Positions 45,401 through 52,514 of a stretch of DNA of 64,000 nt are shown in pieces. Positions within the stretch are counted from its first letter, which is position 1; every line of letters starts with the position of its first letter. The stretch lies in contig JABTUA010000001.1 in NCBI GenBank assembly GCA_015075635.1, forward strand, positions 992,001 through 1,056,000. Reading direction: 5' to 3'. Under the pieces are notes generated by a model. The model worked only from the letters and a program-made list of their open reading frames with translations. It was not told where the DNA came from and did no database searches. The DNA comes from Polyangiaceae bacterium (GTDB taxonomy: Bacteria; Myxococcota_A; Polyangia; Polyangiales; Polyangiaceae). The position numbers and the translations under genes were made by a program.

Positions 45401-46667
45401 CCCGCCCGACGCGCCACCGAAGAAGAGCGCGCCGCCGCCGCTGCCCATCGAAGAGCCGCCGGTCATTCGGGACAAGGCTGCGGAGTCGCGGCTCGAGGGC
45501 AAGCTGGACATGCCGCCGTCGCTCCGGCGCGTGTCCGGCACCTTCCCGGCGGCGAGCGCCATGGAGGGCGAGCTCCTCGACCAGCTCGTCAAGGGCTCGC
45601 TGGACGCGGGCTTCGAGCTGGTCCGCCAGCTCGAGAATCGCCGCAGTCGCTCCCACGATCTCGTGGCCGTTTGCCGCCGCATGGTCGGCCTCAGGCCCGG
45701 TGACCGCGAGCTCATGCGTCAGCTCTACGTGGCGGCGCTGGCGGACAAGAACCACGTCTACGCCCGCGCCGTCGAGCACGCGCTGTCGCTGTTCGACCCG
45801 AGCGTCGAGGCCGCCCCGCCGCCCAGCCTGGCGGAGCAACCCGAGGACCCGACGCGCCTGCGCTCGCTCCTGTTCCGCGAGCTCACGAGCCCCGTGCTCG
45901 AAGCGCTGGCGCTGGTCTGGGAAGGGGCGAGCCACGTGTTCCGGCGCGACCCGTCCACCTACGGCGTGGCGGGAGCCGCCCGAGTTCCGCTGACCTCGCC
46001 CAGCCCCATCGGGCGCACCTACGCCTCCGCTGCTCGAGTGCTCGGCCTCACGCGGACCCCGCTGTTCCAGCGCCGTACCGCGGGGCCGATCACCCTCGGC
46101 GTCGCGCTGCTCACTCCGCCGGCCGTGATCGCCGGCGGAGACGTGACGCGCGAGACTCCCGAGCTCAGCTACCACCTCGGCGCCATGCTGATCGCCACGC
46201 TCCCGGAGCACGTGCTCTTGTTCGGCAGCAGCGAGGAGCAAGCGCGCTCGATCTTGAAGAGCATGCTCCTGGCGTTCGGCCCACCCACGGAGCACAAGTC
46301 CGAGCTCGCGAGCGCCGCCAGTCTGGCGGAGGTGCTGTGGGAGCGCATTCCGGCGCGCTCGCAGCGCCGCTTGCGCGAGCTCTGCCACGAGCCGCAGGGC
46401 ATCGACTACGAGACCGGCATGGAGAGCGCCCGCCGGGCCGCCCGGCGCGCCGGGCTCTTCGTGTCCGGGGACCTGGGGGTGGCGCTGCGCCAGGCCTGCC
46501 GGCAGGAGGGGATCCCGCCCGAGGCGGTGCAGTCTCCGGCCAATCTGACCCAGGCGGTGGCGGCCAACGCCGGGCTGGCCGATCTGGTGCGCCTGGCCAC
46601 GGGCTCCGAGTACGCGGCAGCCCGCTGGCAGTCCCCGCGGGGGACGCGGCCCGTCGGGGGCGGCTGA
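39447..46667 (+). CDS. Giant TPR-repeat protein, 2,406 residues
   Basis: The ATG at 39447 (MTTPSDNGSSEGARG) is preferred; a GTG 36 bases earlier would add a leader without clear quality. There is no signal peptide or membrane segment, so it is probably cytoplasmic. From ~residue 60 to ~1930 it is a long series of degenerate ~34-residue helical pairs (ALGEPALAAATLRPLVADLS, YLELSALEPNDLDALGALER, RDGDPLLAIEAFERVEHDPA). Residues ~1930-2080 are a Pro/Ser/Lys linker. The last ~320 residues are a separate conserved-looking domain (LLDQLVKGSLDAGFELVRQL, SPSPIGRTYASAARVLGLTR, ELSYHLGAMLIATLPEHVLL). Such a long solenoid would scaffold a large assembly, for example motility or secretion gear; nothing here proves which. 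Confidence 0.88.
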   Translation: MTTPSDNGSSEGARGKARTTLRPPEWTEAREAPRSAASLTFEIQLADPPVSRRTGPRAELAHLAARVRSCSAAGDLEGERVSATQLARALVTRGTELDSATKLARRALLLGHDAALREELAGWFAALGEPALAAATLRPLVADLSGAAAARILTRIGVSLGRAGDAAGAADALFDAAREDPADAVAPELQAGIGAWAEDAVSSERAAEGYLEGFRRREASGDRAAAFEDLLRAFEMAPGEPLPAERLAGALAVRGRVGAADEVLREHARASGDRGRSVHLRRVREALAADDLPRALGASFDARLEGELDAAEAGSKGRPSFDELLGRVGLVELAAARQELALLSLPESERAAGRAALARLYAGPLGSPERAIEAWVEVLALDPTSSEARDALIGEHGATGDASPLISALLRVAKQGRPERRPALRDLAQLGANRLGLPGLASWAGKAALELGPDAELAELVARVEPAAREEEARIAELYRELESGGERAPLLGELAGLLRSRPDRVEQYLDTLASLLELPGEHRPWQRSRERVLVREGREDELTVALESALARGPGADHERLALSLAVRRFARGDEAGALRALEPLVAASASHPAACAMAVVLACRRREERTWAHALMRLSAPASSAERAVLLAAAAEALLAAGDVEEARAAAEQATRADPSQARPVGVLATVALSRAPDRSVADALERAMGFIVPRAALCEALAVAHEALGDPGLSLLWTQRWLALRPGDARAVRTLLGRVTESGDGQRIADALSWLLSQPQPLADLASALSAALLRLAEVDRARGSAMARRALDVLGPRSEELRQTVLAVADAGGEPGLALALLERTLAVSVERDERIELLFEIAARRKAGGDSDGVARALARAKGEGAPAERVLSALGDAPPARSSDGELALLGARAEALAELSEADAETRGRAFRELGAARWDLAGDAEGAVAAWRRAAELDPIHGVSRLARDLVSFAGYAEALKHLEAFAQAQGHPEDAARLLGVAANVALGAGETREALRLAAAALDLDATHADVLAVAERAAGPDDLDTLEALYQKLSGAALGTYGERAVHYRAARQFERRGEPSRALDHAIRAFRAVPAEGITFVLMGRLAERAGRGAEVVRTLTEVADSGAPSERASWLKRAAAFGGSDEDSTRLRVDVLLRALSVRPEPTLLIALGAAISELSRVSPEYREIGVMRFEHALESLLPRLEGPDGARTAIAAASVALDLGLSRLALAALDRAVSSDAAVEWYAELGERGAELVREPELARAFVERVRKESAEKYGNVGRQLLELGAQIARALDDGASAGALMVAAAERDPDDLELARRAALAAQLTGDATLLGRIASAVPTSERIDTMMEAAARAERDGDPLLAIEAFERVEHDPAVSVDDRRRARLRLRELYVQVGNNDKLERLLESELGLGELNGAALARAGRDLAALLATRGKPQRALEVLEVALRSVPRDHGLLEDMATLAGQARDGKRRAGALGSLVDLVGDRAKVRFLRELAPLLEELGDEAGATSRYLELSALEPNDLDALGALERAAEKRGDYERAVALLARRATLASRVDDVRRLRLRRATLLEERLGRADEARSELEAVLAATGDHLSVLRVLADLHERLGAPLRAAPLWMRASAVTTDRVEAADLARRACEAFLAGADVEAARRVLEGMEAWAQSGDLLELAVKVERQSGDARALGQALEELAGSVARNSERHVALLVEAARAYDLAGQPQDALAIAERAAQVAPAAAEPQILARWLEYRVRGPTSREHARLVVAALRGIDEALTPEEAELRGFLIAEALDSAVGTGAGMRELMKLSADLGNVPLVALGIAERLSEGGEHAQSLPLFDLALAGDLRGVRNRGRVAIMAADAARETGDTARALGFVGIAALEPATRDAALALGAQLRSEELARELARERSGARKDAAVVRRTDTEPGLPRAEPVVEDGPASLPGPRDSEPPLTRHSEKSPPPKPSARPSTTYHSTAPPEVVRAKGSVPPDAPPKKSAPPPLPIEEPPVIRDKAAESRLEGKLDMPPSLRRVSGTFPAASAMEGELLDQLVKGSLDAGFELVRQLENRRSRSHDLVAVCRRMVGLRPGDRELMRQLYVAALADKNHVYARAVEHALSLFDPSVEAAPPPSLAEQPEDPTRLRSLLFRELTSPVLEALALVWEGASHVFRRDPSTYGVAGAARVPLTSPSPIGRTYASAARVLGLTRTPLFQRRTAGPITLGVALLTPPAVIAGGDVTRETPELSYHLGAMLIATLPEHVLLFGSSEEQARSILKSMLLAFGPPTEHKSELASAASLAEVLWERIPARSQRRLRELCHEPQGIDYETGMESARRAARRAGLFVSGDLGVALRQACRQEGIPPEAVQSPANLTQAVAANAGLADLVRLATGSEYAAARWQSPRGTRPVGGG

Positions 46668-46686
46668 GCTAGAGTACCGGCAGGCC

Positions 46687-47286
46687 ATGGCCCGGCTCCC
46701 CCCTGCCACGACTCGGCTGTCACACCCGAAAGCCTCGGGACCGCAGCGATCTGGCCGGAATCGGCGGTTGGCACGACCGTCGCTATTGGTGGGGGTCGTG
46801 GCCGTCATTTCCTCCGCCTGCATCGTCTCGGATCCGGCGGAATACGGCGTGGCCAAGCAGACGCCCCCGTTCTTGAACGCAACCAAAGCCCTCCCCAGCG
46901 TGCTCAAGACCCACCCCGTCAAGCTGGGCGAGACCATTCACTTCAACGTGCCGCTGCGCTCCGAGGACGCCGGCGAAGAGCTCCTGGCCCAGGTCTTCGT
47001 CGACCGTGGCGTGCCCCAGAAGGAGAACCCGCGCGGATTCCGCGAAATCGCGCCGGGACGGCTCGACGACGGGGAGCGCCCCATCGACATTCCCGTTGAC
47101 GTCGTGGTGGCGGATCCGGGTTGCCACTCGCTGACCATGGTGGTCACCCACAAGAGCAATCTGGACGAGAAGAACCAGCCGAAGAAGGACGACGACACCG
47201 CCGTCCTCACCTGGTGGGTCAACGTCGACGACGACGAAGGGAAGACTCTGATGGGTGAGTGCCCCTCGAGCGGAGGCACGAACTGA
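46687..47286 (+). CDS. Small lipoprotein, first of a coupled pair
   Basis: A 199-residue protein with a long Arg-rich N-region and a lipoprotein signal (LLVGVVAVISSAC, Cys45). The mature part is beta-rich (PVKLGETIHFNVPLRSEDAG, LLAQVFVDRGVPQKENPRGF, GCHSLTMVVTHKSNLDEKNQ), like a small Ig-type domain. Its TGA overlaps the next ATG by one base (TGATG), so the two proteins are translated together and probably act together at the outer membrane. The gene follows the giant TPR gene by 19 bases. I do not recognise a family. Confidence 0.82.
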   Translation: MARLPPATTRLSHPKASGPQRSGRNRRLARPSLLVGVVAVISSACIVSDPAEYGVAKQTPPFLNATKALPSVLKTHPVKLGETIHFNVPLRSEDAGEELLAQVFVDRGVPQKENPRGFREIAPGRLDDGERPIDIPVDVVVADPGCHSLTMVVTHKSNLDEKNQPKKDDDTAVLTWWVNVDDDEGKTLMGECPSSGGTN

Positions 47287-49115
47287 TGCGGGCCTTGCCA
47301 CTACTTCTTCTGTCGGCGTTCGCCCTCGGCTGCTCGGTCGATGCGCTCGAGGACAAGACCATCGACCCTACGGCAAACACTTGCCAGTCCGACACCGACT
47401 GCGGCACCGGCAAGTGCAACCAAGACCTCGGCATCTGCCACGCAGAGCAGGGGCAGTTCGCCAAGGTGCTGTTCGAGGTCACGCCGCCGGCGGACGCCGA
47501 CCGCTACGGCGGCCTGTCTTTCATCGTGCCGTCGGAGATCGCCAGCAGCGGCGGCGAGCTGGGTCTCGCCCTGGGCGTGGTGAGCAAGGTCACCGGTACC
47601 GTGCAGCCGCAGAAGGCGGACTACCAGGGCAGCTGCACGGTCGCCTACGGACTGTCCAACGAGAGCCCCACACCGCCGGTGAAGGTGACGTTCAGCTCCA
47701 CCACGACCATCCTGGGCCTGCCCGCACCGCGTTACACGGCCAAGACCGCCTTCAATTCCAAGTCCGGACAGTTCGAGTTCGAGGCCTGGCTGCCGCCGGA
47801 CGACTACGACGTCTACATCTCGCCGCTCACCGACGAGAAGAACACCAGCCCGAGCTCCTGCACCGTGGTGCCGCAGCTCGTGCGCGGCGTGACGGTGGAC
47901 GCTGGCGACGTGGAGGCGAAGATCCCGCTCCAGGCGCCCAAGCTCCTGGAGGTCGAGGTGCTCCTGCCGAAGTCGGGCGTCACAGCGGCGGACAAGACTC
48001 CGCTCGCGGACTGGGGGATCGACGTCATCGACCCGGTGAGCGGCCAGGTGCTCTCGGCGCCAGCAAAGCTCGAGCTCGCCTCGCAGGACGCTACGAGCCA
48101 GCACTACATCGCCGCGGTGGAGTACTCCGAAGCGTCAGGCGACGGCTCCCAGGCCGGCAAGGAGCTGGTGCGCCTGCGTCCTCCGGCGGGCGCGGACAAG
48201 CCCACGCTGGTGCTGGAGCGCGCAGCCCTCGAGCTGTTCACGCCCGGCAAGGCCACCATCGAGGCGCAGAAGCAGCTCTGGCCGGAAGCCGTGGTGCTCG
48301 ATCAGATCAGCCTGTTCGGCACCAACGGCGCTCCGTTCGAGCAGCTGGCGGCGGCGCGCTTCGTCTCGACCAAGCTGGACCTCGCCACGAGCGGGGGCAC
48401 GAGCCAGAGCGGCCTGGCGTTCTTCGAGAAGACGGTGGAGGTCCAGCACGGCGTCGCCACCAACGTCCAGCTCTTGCCGGGCGAATACGACGTGTTCGTC
48501 TCGCCGCCGGCGGCCTCCGGCTTCGCTACGACTCGCGCCAAGCTCAGCGTCGCCTCCGGCCAGCCCAAGCAAGGCGGCAAGAGCGTGACGCTGGAGCTGG
48601 TCTCCGACGTCGGCGGCAGCGTGCTGATCCCGGGCGGCGGCAAGGTCGCCGCCGGCGCCACCGTCCAGGCCGCCGCGTCCCCCGTGCCGCCCACACCCCT
48701 GGAGATCGCCGTGGGCGCCGTGCCGTTCGCTCCGAAGGCGTCGTCGGGCATCGTCGGCGAGAGCGGGTCGTTCTCCCTCGAGGCCGATCCCGGTGTGTTC
48801 GACTTCTCGATCCGCCCTCCCGACGGCACCGGCTTCGCGTGGCTGGTCCGCCCCAACGTCGAGGTTCAGAGCGGCGTTCACGACCTGGGCGCGATGACGC
48901 TGCCGCTGCCGGTGGTTTACCAGGGCCTGATCACCGTTCCGGGCGCGGAGGCGCCGCTGCCGGTGCCCGGCACGCTGATCCGCGCCTTCATCTACCTGAA
49001 CGAGTCGGGCTACACCGAGGACCGCGCTGGCGCGAAGTCCGTGGTGCAAATCGCCGAGGCGCGCGCCGACGATAGCGGGAACTTCCAGCTGCTCTTGCCG
49101 GCCAACCTGAACTGA
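47286..49115 (+). CDS. Lipoprotein with tandem beta-sandwich domains, coupled to the upstream lipoprotein
   Basis: A 609-residue protein from the ATG at 47286 (MRALPLLLLSAFALGC, Cys16). After a Cys-rich lead (CQSDTDCGTGKCNQDLGICH) come several repeats of beta-sandwich type: FEFEAWLPPDDYDVYISPLT, VATNVQLLPGEYDVFVSPPA, SFSLEADPGVFDFSIRPPDG, and LPVVYQGLITVPGAEAPLPV with a final RAFIYLNESGYTEDRAG. The xPG-x-Y/F-D-V/F motif repeats like that of carboxypeptidase-regulatory or CarbopepD_reg-2 domains. It is likely a surface or periplasmic adhesion or binding protein. Confidence 0.85.
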   Translation: MRALPLLLLSAFALGCSVDALEDKTIDPTANTCQSDTDCGTGKCNQDLGICHAEQGQFAKVLFEVTPPADADRYGGLSFIVPSEIASSGGELGLALGVVSKVTGTVQPQKADYQGSCTVAYGLSNESPTPPVKVTFSSTTTILGLPAPRYTAKTAFNSKSGQFEFEAWLPPDDYDVYISPLTDEKNTSPSSCTVVPQLVRGVTVDAGDVEAKIPLQAPKLLEVEVLLPKSGVTAADKTPLADWGIDVIDPVSGQVLSAPAKLELASQDATSQHYIAAVEYSEASGDGSQAGKELVRLRPPAGADKPTLVLERAALELFTPGKATIEAQKQLWPEAVVLDQISLFGTNGAPFEQLAAARFVSTKLDLATSGGTSQSGLAFFEKTVEVQHGVATNVQLLPGEYDVFVSPPAASGFATTRAKLSVASGQPKQGGKSVTLELVSDVGGSVLIPGGGKVAAGATVQAAASPVPPTPLEIAVGAVPFAPKASSGIVGESGSFSLEADPGVFDFSIRPPDGTGFAWLVRPNVEVQSGVHDLGAMTLPLPVVYQGLITVPGAEAPLPVPGTLIRAFIYLNESGYTEDRAGAKSVVQIAEARADDSGNFQLLLPANLN

Positions 49116-49153
49116 GCTGGTTCCGCCGCGGCTGGCGTAATAGGCTATTTGGC

Positions 49154-50251
49154 GTGAAGCGCGCGCCGCTCCGTCCCGTGAGCGAGTCCCCGGTACCCGA
49201 GGCGGAGAACGCTGGCGCCGCGCAGCGCGATCTCGCTGCGGCGTTGCACGAGGTCGGCAACGCGCTGACGGTCGTGCTCGGCTGGCTCGACATCGCTCGG
49301 GGTCGTGCCGATGACGGTCCGGCCCGGGATGCCCTGGAGGTGGCCGCCAGCTACGCGCGCCTCGGCCATGGAATGGCGCGGCGGGCCATCGGCAGCGACG
49401 ACGGCTCCTCGGACGTGGAGAAGAGCGCCGCCGCCCTGGCCCGAGCCGCCGTGCTCGGGGTAACGCCCGCCGCCGAGCGCAAGGGGGTCGGCGTACACTT
49501 CGAGACCAACACCGGGCTCGACGACTGGGTCGCCGACGGCGACGCCGTGGTCCGCATCCTGCTCAACTTGCTGCTCAACGCCGTAGCGTTCTCGCCGGCC
49601 GGAGGCGTCGTCACGCTGTCGCTCGGCGAGACCGATGGCTCACTGGCCTTTCGCGTCAGCGACGAAGGCCCGGGGATCGAGCCCGAGCGCGCGGTTTCTC
49701 TCTTCCTCGCGCCGGACTCCACGCGCCCCGGCGGGACCGGCATCGGTCTCGTTCACTCTGCGGCCGTCGCGCGCGAGCGCGGAGGCGAGCTCGGTCTCGC
49801 GCGGTCCGGTCCGGGCGCGTGCTTCGAGCTGATCTGGCCCAAGAGCGACACCAAGAGCGGGGCCCGCCACCCGACCTTGCCCGCCCGGCTCGAGGGCGCG
49901 CGCGTGCTGGTGCTCGAGGACGACCCCGCCGTGCTGGGCCTGATCGAGCTCGCCCTCGAGACCCGCGGCGCCAGGGTGGTCAGCATCTCCAGCGCCGACG
50001 ACCTCTCGTCCTTCGACCTCCGCGCCGGCCTCTCCGCTGCGCTGTTCGACCTCTCTCCCATCGCCAGCGATCCAACCGGCGCGCTCGGCACGCTGCGCCA
50101 GCGTGCCGGCGACGTGCCCGTGGTGCTGATCAGCGGCTCACCCACCGGCGTGCCCGAGCCGCTCCAAGACGAGATTCAGGCCTGGATCCGCAAGCCCTTC
50201 GAGATGGGCGAGGTGATCGAGGTGCTCCGCGGTCTGCTCGTTCGCCGCTGA
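49154..50251 (+). CDS. Soluble histidine kinase-receiver hybrid protein
   Basis: A 365-residue protein from the GTG at 49154, with no membrane segment. The phospho-acceptor His lies in AALHEVGNALTVVLGWLDIA. The ATPase part has ILLNLLLNAVAFSPAG (N-box), VSDEGPGIEPERAVSLF (G1) and GGTGIGLVHSAAVARERGG (G2). A C-terminal receiver domain (~residues 245-360) has VLVLEDDPAVLGL (acidic pocket), Asp in AALFDLSPIASDP (acceptor), VVLISGSP and IRKPFEMGEV (conserved Lys). Without a sensor domain the input must come from a partner. The tRNA-Leu gene lies 63 bases downstream. Confidence 0.9.
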   Translation: MKRAPLRPVSESPVPEAENAGAAQRDLAAALHEVGNALTVVLGWLDIARGRADDGPARDALEVAASYARLGHGMARRAIGSDDGSSDVEKSAAALARAAVLGVTPAAERKGVGVHFETNTGLDDWVADGDAVVRILLNLLLNAVAFSPAGGVVTLSLGETDGSLAFRVSDEGPGIEPERAVSLFLAPDSTRPGGTGIGLVHSAAVARERGGELGLARSGPGACFELIWPKSDTKSGARHPTLPARLEGARVLVLEDDPAVLGLIELALETRGARVVSISSADDLSSFDLRAGLSAALFDLSPIASDPTGALGTLRQRAGDVPVVLISGSPTGVPEPLQDEIQAWIRKPFEMGEVIEVLRGLLVRR

Positions 50252-50314
50252 AATCCCAGCGGATCGCGCGGCGTCTTGACTTTATCGGCGCTCCGCCTAC
50301 TTTCCCGTCCCCAC

Positions 50315-50398
50315 GCGAAGGTGGCGGAACTGGCAGACGCACTAGCTTGAGGTGCTAGCGGGGTAACTCCCATGGAGGTTCAAGTCCTCTCCTTCGCA
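50315..50398 (+). tRNA. tRNA-Leu (anticodon GAG)
   Basis: The 84-base gene folds as a class II tRNA: acceptor GCGAAGG pairs with CCTTCGC at 50391-50397, D-arm from GGCGGAACTGGCAGACGC, anticodon stem-loop CTAGCTTGAGGTGCTAG with anticodon GAG, a long variable arm (CGGGGTAACTCCC) and T-arm GGAGGTTCAAGTCCTCT. CCA is not encoded. Its 3' 53 bases lie within the 54-bp left repeat of the integrated element, and the tRNA stays whole. Confidence 0.96.
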
Positions 50399-50399
50399 C
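50346..50399 (+). repeat. attL, 54-bp direct repeat (tRNA-Leu 3' part)
   Basis: Identical base for base to 52871-52924. It begins in the anticodon loop (CTTGAGG) and ends one base past the tRNA discriminator, so integration leaves a functional tRNA here. The crossover is probably in the anticodon stem-loop or T-arm, as for other tRNA-targeting integrases. Confidence 0.93.
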
Positions 50400-50459
50400 T
50401 GAACGATCTCGATGGCTTGCGGCGCAACCGAAAAGACCTCGCGCCGTTGAAGACCGACC

Positions 50460-50483
50460 TTCCCCGAAATTCTTCCCCGAAAC
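50460..50483 (+). repeat. Left subterminal TTCCCCGAAA repeats
   Basis: TTCCCCGAAA at 50460-50469 and TTCCCCGAAAC at 50473-50483 are direct copies, 13 bp apart, 61 bases inside attL. The same 11-mer forms the right-hand palindrome at 52767-52790. Placement at both ends of the element fits integrase arm-type or excisionase sites. Confidence 0.55.
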
Positions 50484-50516
50484 TCTAAAGCGCGCGGCGC
50501 GGCTGCTGCCGCTGAC

Positions 50517-50565
50517 AAGACCCCTGAGGTGGTTCCGTGCTCGGCCCCTTTGTGGGAGGCCGAGC
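50517..50565 (+). repeat. Left subterminal stem-loop
   Basis: GCTCGGCC (50539-50546) pairs with GGCCGAGC (50558-50565) around the loop CCTTTGTGGGA. The 35 bases at 50531-50565 match the reverse complement of 52692-52726 with three differences, one being a compensatory base-pair swap in the stem; weaker similarity extends to 50517. It may be a recombination or terminator structure for the adjacent tRNA. Confidence 0.6.
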
Positions 50566-50602
50566 TACGGGCGTCTTATGCTTCTCGGCGCCCGGTGACC
50601 CC

Positions 50603-50872
50603 ATGAAGGCGAGATACCTCGAGGTGACGTACAGCAGGGGGAAGGCACTGGCAGCGTACCTGTACTTGCCGCGCGTGACGGGCGTTCGGGCGGCGCGGAC
50701 TGATGAGGGCGGGCGAGGAGTCCGAGTGGACTACGACGCGAGCGGGAAACCGATCGGGTTGGAGCTGATGGCGCCCTCGGACGTGACTCTTGCTGACGTG
50801 AACGCCGTGCTCGCCCGGATCGGTGAGCCGGAGCTCGCGCCCGAGGAGTGGGCCCCGCTCTGCAACGTGTGA
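50603..50872 (+). CDS. DUF2283-like small protein
   Basis: An 89-residue protein from the ATG at 50603 (MKARYLEVTYSRGKALAAYL). The pattern TYSRGKALAAYLYLPRV ... GVRVDYDASGKPIGLELMAP matches the two-strand core of DUF2283 proteins, in which a Y-x-L strand is followed by D-x-x-G-x-x-x-G-I/L-E. These small proteins are often found near toxin-antitoxin genes and mobile DNA; their function is not established. It lies inside the integrated element, 64 bases before the DUF433 gene on the same strand. Confidence 0.65.
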   Translation: MKARYLEVTYSRGKALAAYLYLPRVTGVRAARTDEGGRGVRVDYDASGKPIGLELMAPSDVTLADVNAVLARIGEPELAPEEWAPLCNV

Positions 50873-50936
50873 CCGCCGGCGAGGGGCTTTCTCTGCGTAG
50901 CTGGACGGGATCGTTGCCCGCGCCTATCCTTTGGAG

Positions 50937-51173
50937 ATGGAGCGCAGGCACACCAAACTCGAGCGCATCACCTTCGACCCAGAGAAGTGTGGCGGGAAGG
51001 CCTGCATCCGTGGGCTTCGGGTCACGGTCGAGTCCATCGTCGCCTCGCTGGCTTCCGGGATGACCACCGCGCAGATCCTCGTGGAGTGGCCGGAGCTGGA
51101 GGAAGAGGACATCCGGCAGGCTCTGACTCTCGCCGCTTGGTCGGTGGGGGAGCAGGTTCTCGAGGTCGCCTGA
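50937..51173 (+). CDS. DUF433 antitoxin-like protein
   Basis: A 78-residue protein from the ATG at 50937 ([20 protein letters not shown]). DUF433 landmarks are [21 protein letters not shown], where family members have a D-P-x-x-x-G-G-x-P-x-I-x-G-T/R-R motif, and [21 protein letters not shown]. These form a winged-helix-like antitoxin domain that pairs with DUF5615 proteins. Its stop TGA is directly followed by the GTG of the toxin-like gene, so the two are coupled. Confidence 0.8.
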   Translation: MERRHTKLERITFDPEKCGGKACIRGLRVTVESIVASLASGMTTAQILVEWPELEEEDIRQALTLAAWSVGEQVLEVA

Positions 51174-51560
51174 GTGCCGGCTCCGGCCTTTCTCGTCGAC
51201 ATGAACCTGCCGGCGTCGGTCGCGCGCGTGCTGACTGCCGCCGGCTTTCCCACGGCACACGTGAGGGAACGAGGTCTCGGGGCCGCGAGCGACGAGGCGA
51301 TCGTCGATCACGCGCGCGAGAGGGGAGAAGTCATCATCACGAATGACCTCGACTTCGGCAGGATCCTCGCCGTTCAAGGCACCAGTACCCCCTCGGTCGT
51401 CGTTCTCCGGTTGCGGGACGTGAGACCGGATCGCATCGCCCAAGTGCTTGCAGCGCGGCTGCCCGCGGTGACCGACGTGCTCATCTCGGGCGCGATCGTG
51501 TTGATCGACGACAGCTCCGTCAGGATTCGCGCCCTCCCTGTTGCCGGCTCGCCGAAGTGA
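51174..51560 (+). CDS. DUF5615 PIN-like toxin partner
   Basis: A 128-residue protein from a GTG at 51174 with no gap after the DUF433 stop. It follows the DUF5615/Mut7-C pattern: FLVDMNLPASVARVLTAAGF, with Asp in the first strand, HVRERGLGAASDEAIVDHAR, VIITNDLDFGRILAVQG and a later VVVLRLRDVRPDRIAQVLAA. The Asp residues match a PIN-like metal site. DUF433/DUF5615 pairs are predicted type II toxin-antitoxin modules, and this one would stabilise the element. Toxicity is inferred, not shown. Confidence 0.8.
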   Translation: MPAPAFLVDMNLPASVARVLTAAGFPTAHVRERGLGAASDEAIVDHARERGEVIITNDLDFGRILAVQGTSTPSVVVLRLRDVRPDRIAQVLAARLPAVTDVLISGAIVLIDDSSVRIRALPVAGSPK

Positions 51561-51580
51561 GCGAGGGCGGTCGCACTCCG

Positions 51581-52438
51581 CTACGCCGCCGCCTGCAATT
51601 CGCTCTGTGCGCTGGTCCATGACGCGCGCGCGCAGTCCTTGATCACGAGCAACACCCTCTCCGCCGCCGCGCGATTCGGCCGCGCGTACTTGTTCGTCGT
51701 CGTGATCTGCTTGTGCCCGAGCAGGTACGCGACTCCCACCAAGTTGCCGGACTCCGCCCACTGCGTCGCCCGCGCGTGACGCAGGTCGTAGCCCGCGAAG
51801 GTCTTCGCCTTCTCTGGTGTCAGGGCGACCGCCGCAGCCTTCTCGAGCTGATCGCGGTAGTCGTGCTTGCCGAAAATGATCCCTGCCTCCGGGCACACGG
51901 AGTCGAGAGCGGCGCGCGCGCCATCAGTGAGCGGTAGCTCGCGCCCGAACCGGATCTTGTCGATCTCGTCGGTGATGATCAGCACCGAGCCCCCGCGAAC
52001 GAAGTTCTCCGGCACCGAGAGCCGGTCGATGGTCTTTGGTCGGAGCGCGGTCTCGAAGGCGAAGCGGAATCGAGCGCGCACCGGGAACGGATCGACCTTC
52101 TTGCTCGACGACCATTCCGGCAGCGCGGCAATGACCGCCAGTGCTTCTTCGGCGGAGAGGGGTGTGGGCTTCGAACGGCGTGGCAGCTTGAATGGAGTTC
52201 CGGTCGCGCGCTTCGCTGGCGGCGGGACGCGGGGCGCGCGGGTGAGCATGCCCTGTTCTTCGCACCAACCCACCAACCGACGAAGCGCGCTGAGTTCCTT
52301 CTGCACCGTCTGCCGCCTCACCGAGCCCAGGCGTTCTCGCGCGTAACGCGCGCAAGACGCGTCAGTGATCTGAGTGGGCCGTCGAGCCAGCGTCGAACGC
52401 GGCCGATGCCAGGAACGGGATGCCACAACCCATGCCAC
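51581..52438 (-). CDS. Tyrosine recombinase/integrase of the tRNA-Leu element, short N-terminus
   Basis: A 285-residue frame from a GTG at 52438. The catalytic domain is recognisable: Arg in FAFETALRPKTIDRL, DLRHARATQWAESGN (the His-x-x-Arg region), LLGHKQITTTNKYARP with the His and the Tyr nucleophile. Part of the core-binding domain remains (TDASCARYARERLGSVRRQT, LSALRRLVGWCEEQGM). About 60-90 residues usual at the N-terminus are missing, and the first ~20 residues here (VASRSWHRPRSTLARRP) do not look native. Start choice is uncertain, and a small lipoprotein frame overlaps the lead on the same strand. The gene may be decayed or use a later start. Confidence 0.75.
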   Translation of the reverse strand: MAWVVASRSWHRPRSTLARRPTQITDASCARYARERLGSVRRQTVQKELSALRRLVGWCEEQGMLTRAPRVPPPAKRATGTPFKLPRRSKPTPLSAEEALAVIAALPEWSSSKKVDPFPVRARFRFAFETALRPKTIDRLSVPENFVRGGSVLIITDEIDKIRFGRELPLTDGARAALDSVCPEAGIIFGKHDYRDQLEKAAAVALTPEKAKTFAGYDLRHARATQWAESGNLVGVAYLLGHKQITTTNKYARPNRAAAERVLLVIKDCARASWTSAQSELQAAA

Positions 52439-52514
52439 AGACGTCTTCTGATTCCTCGCACGCGCCGAGCATCAAGACGCCGACCGCCAGAAACCCGGGG
52501 AGAAACTGTGACAT
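52362..52514 (-). CDS. Possible 50-residue lipoprotein
   Basis: From the ATG at 52514 the frame gives MSQFLPGFLAVGVLMLGAC (lipobox Cys19), then an acidic and Cys-containing tail (EESEDVCGMGCGIPFLASAA). Tiny lipoproteins of this kind occur in myxobacteria. It overlaps the doubtful N-terminal lead of the integrase by 77 bases, so at least one of the two starts is wrong. Support is limited to the signal peptide. Confidence 0.3.
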   Translation of the reverse strand: MSQFLPGFLAVGVLMLGACEESEDVCGMGCGIPFLASAAFDAGSTAHSDH

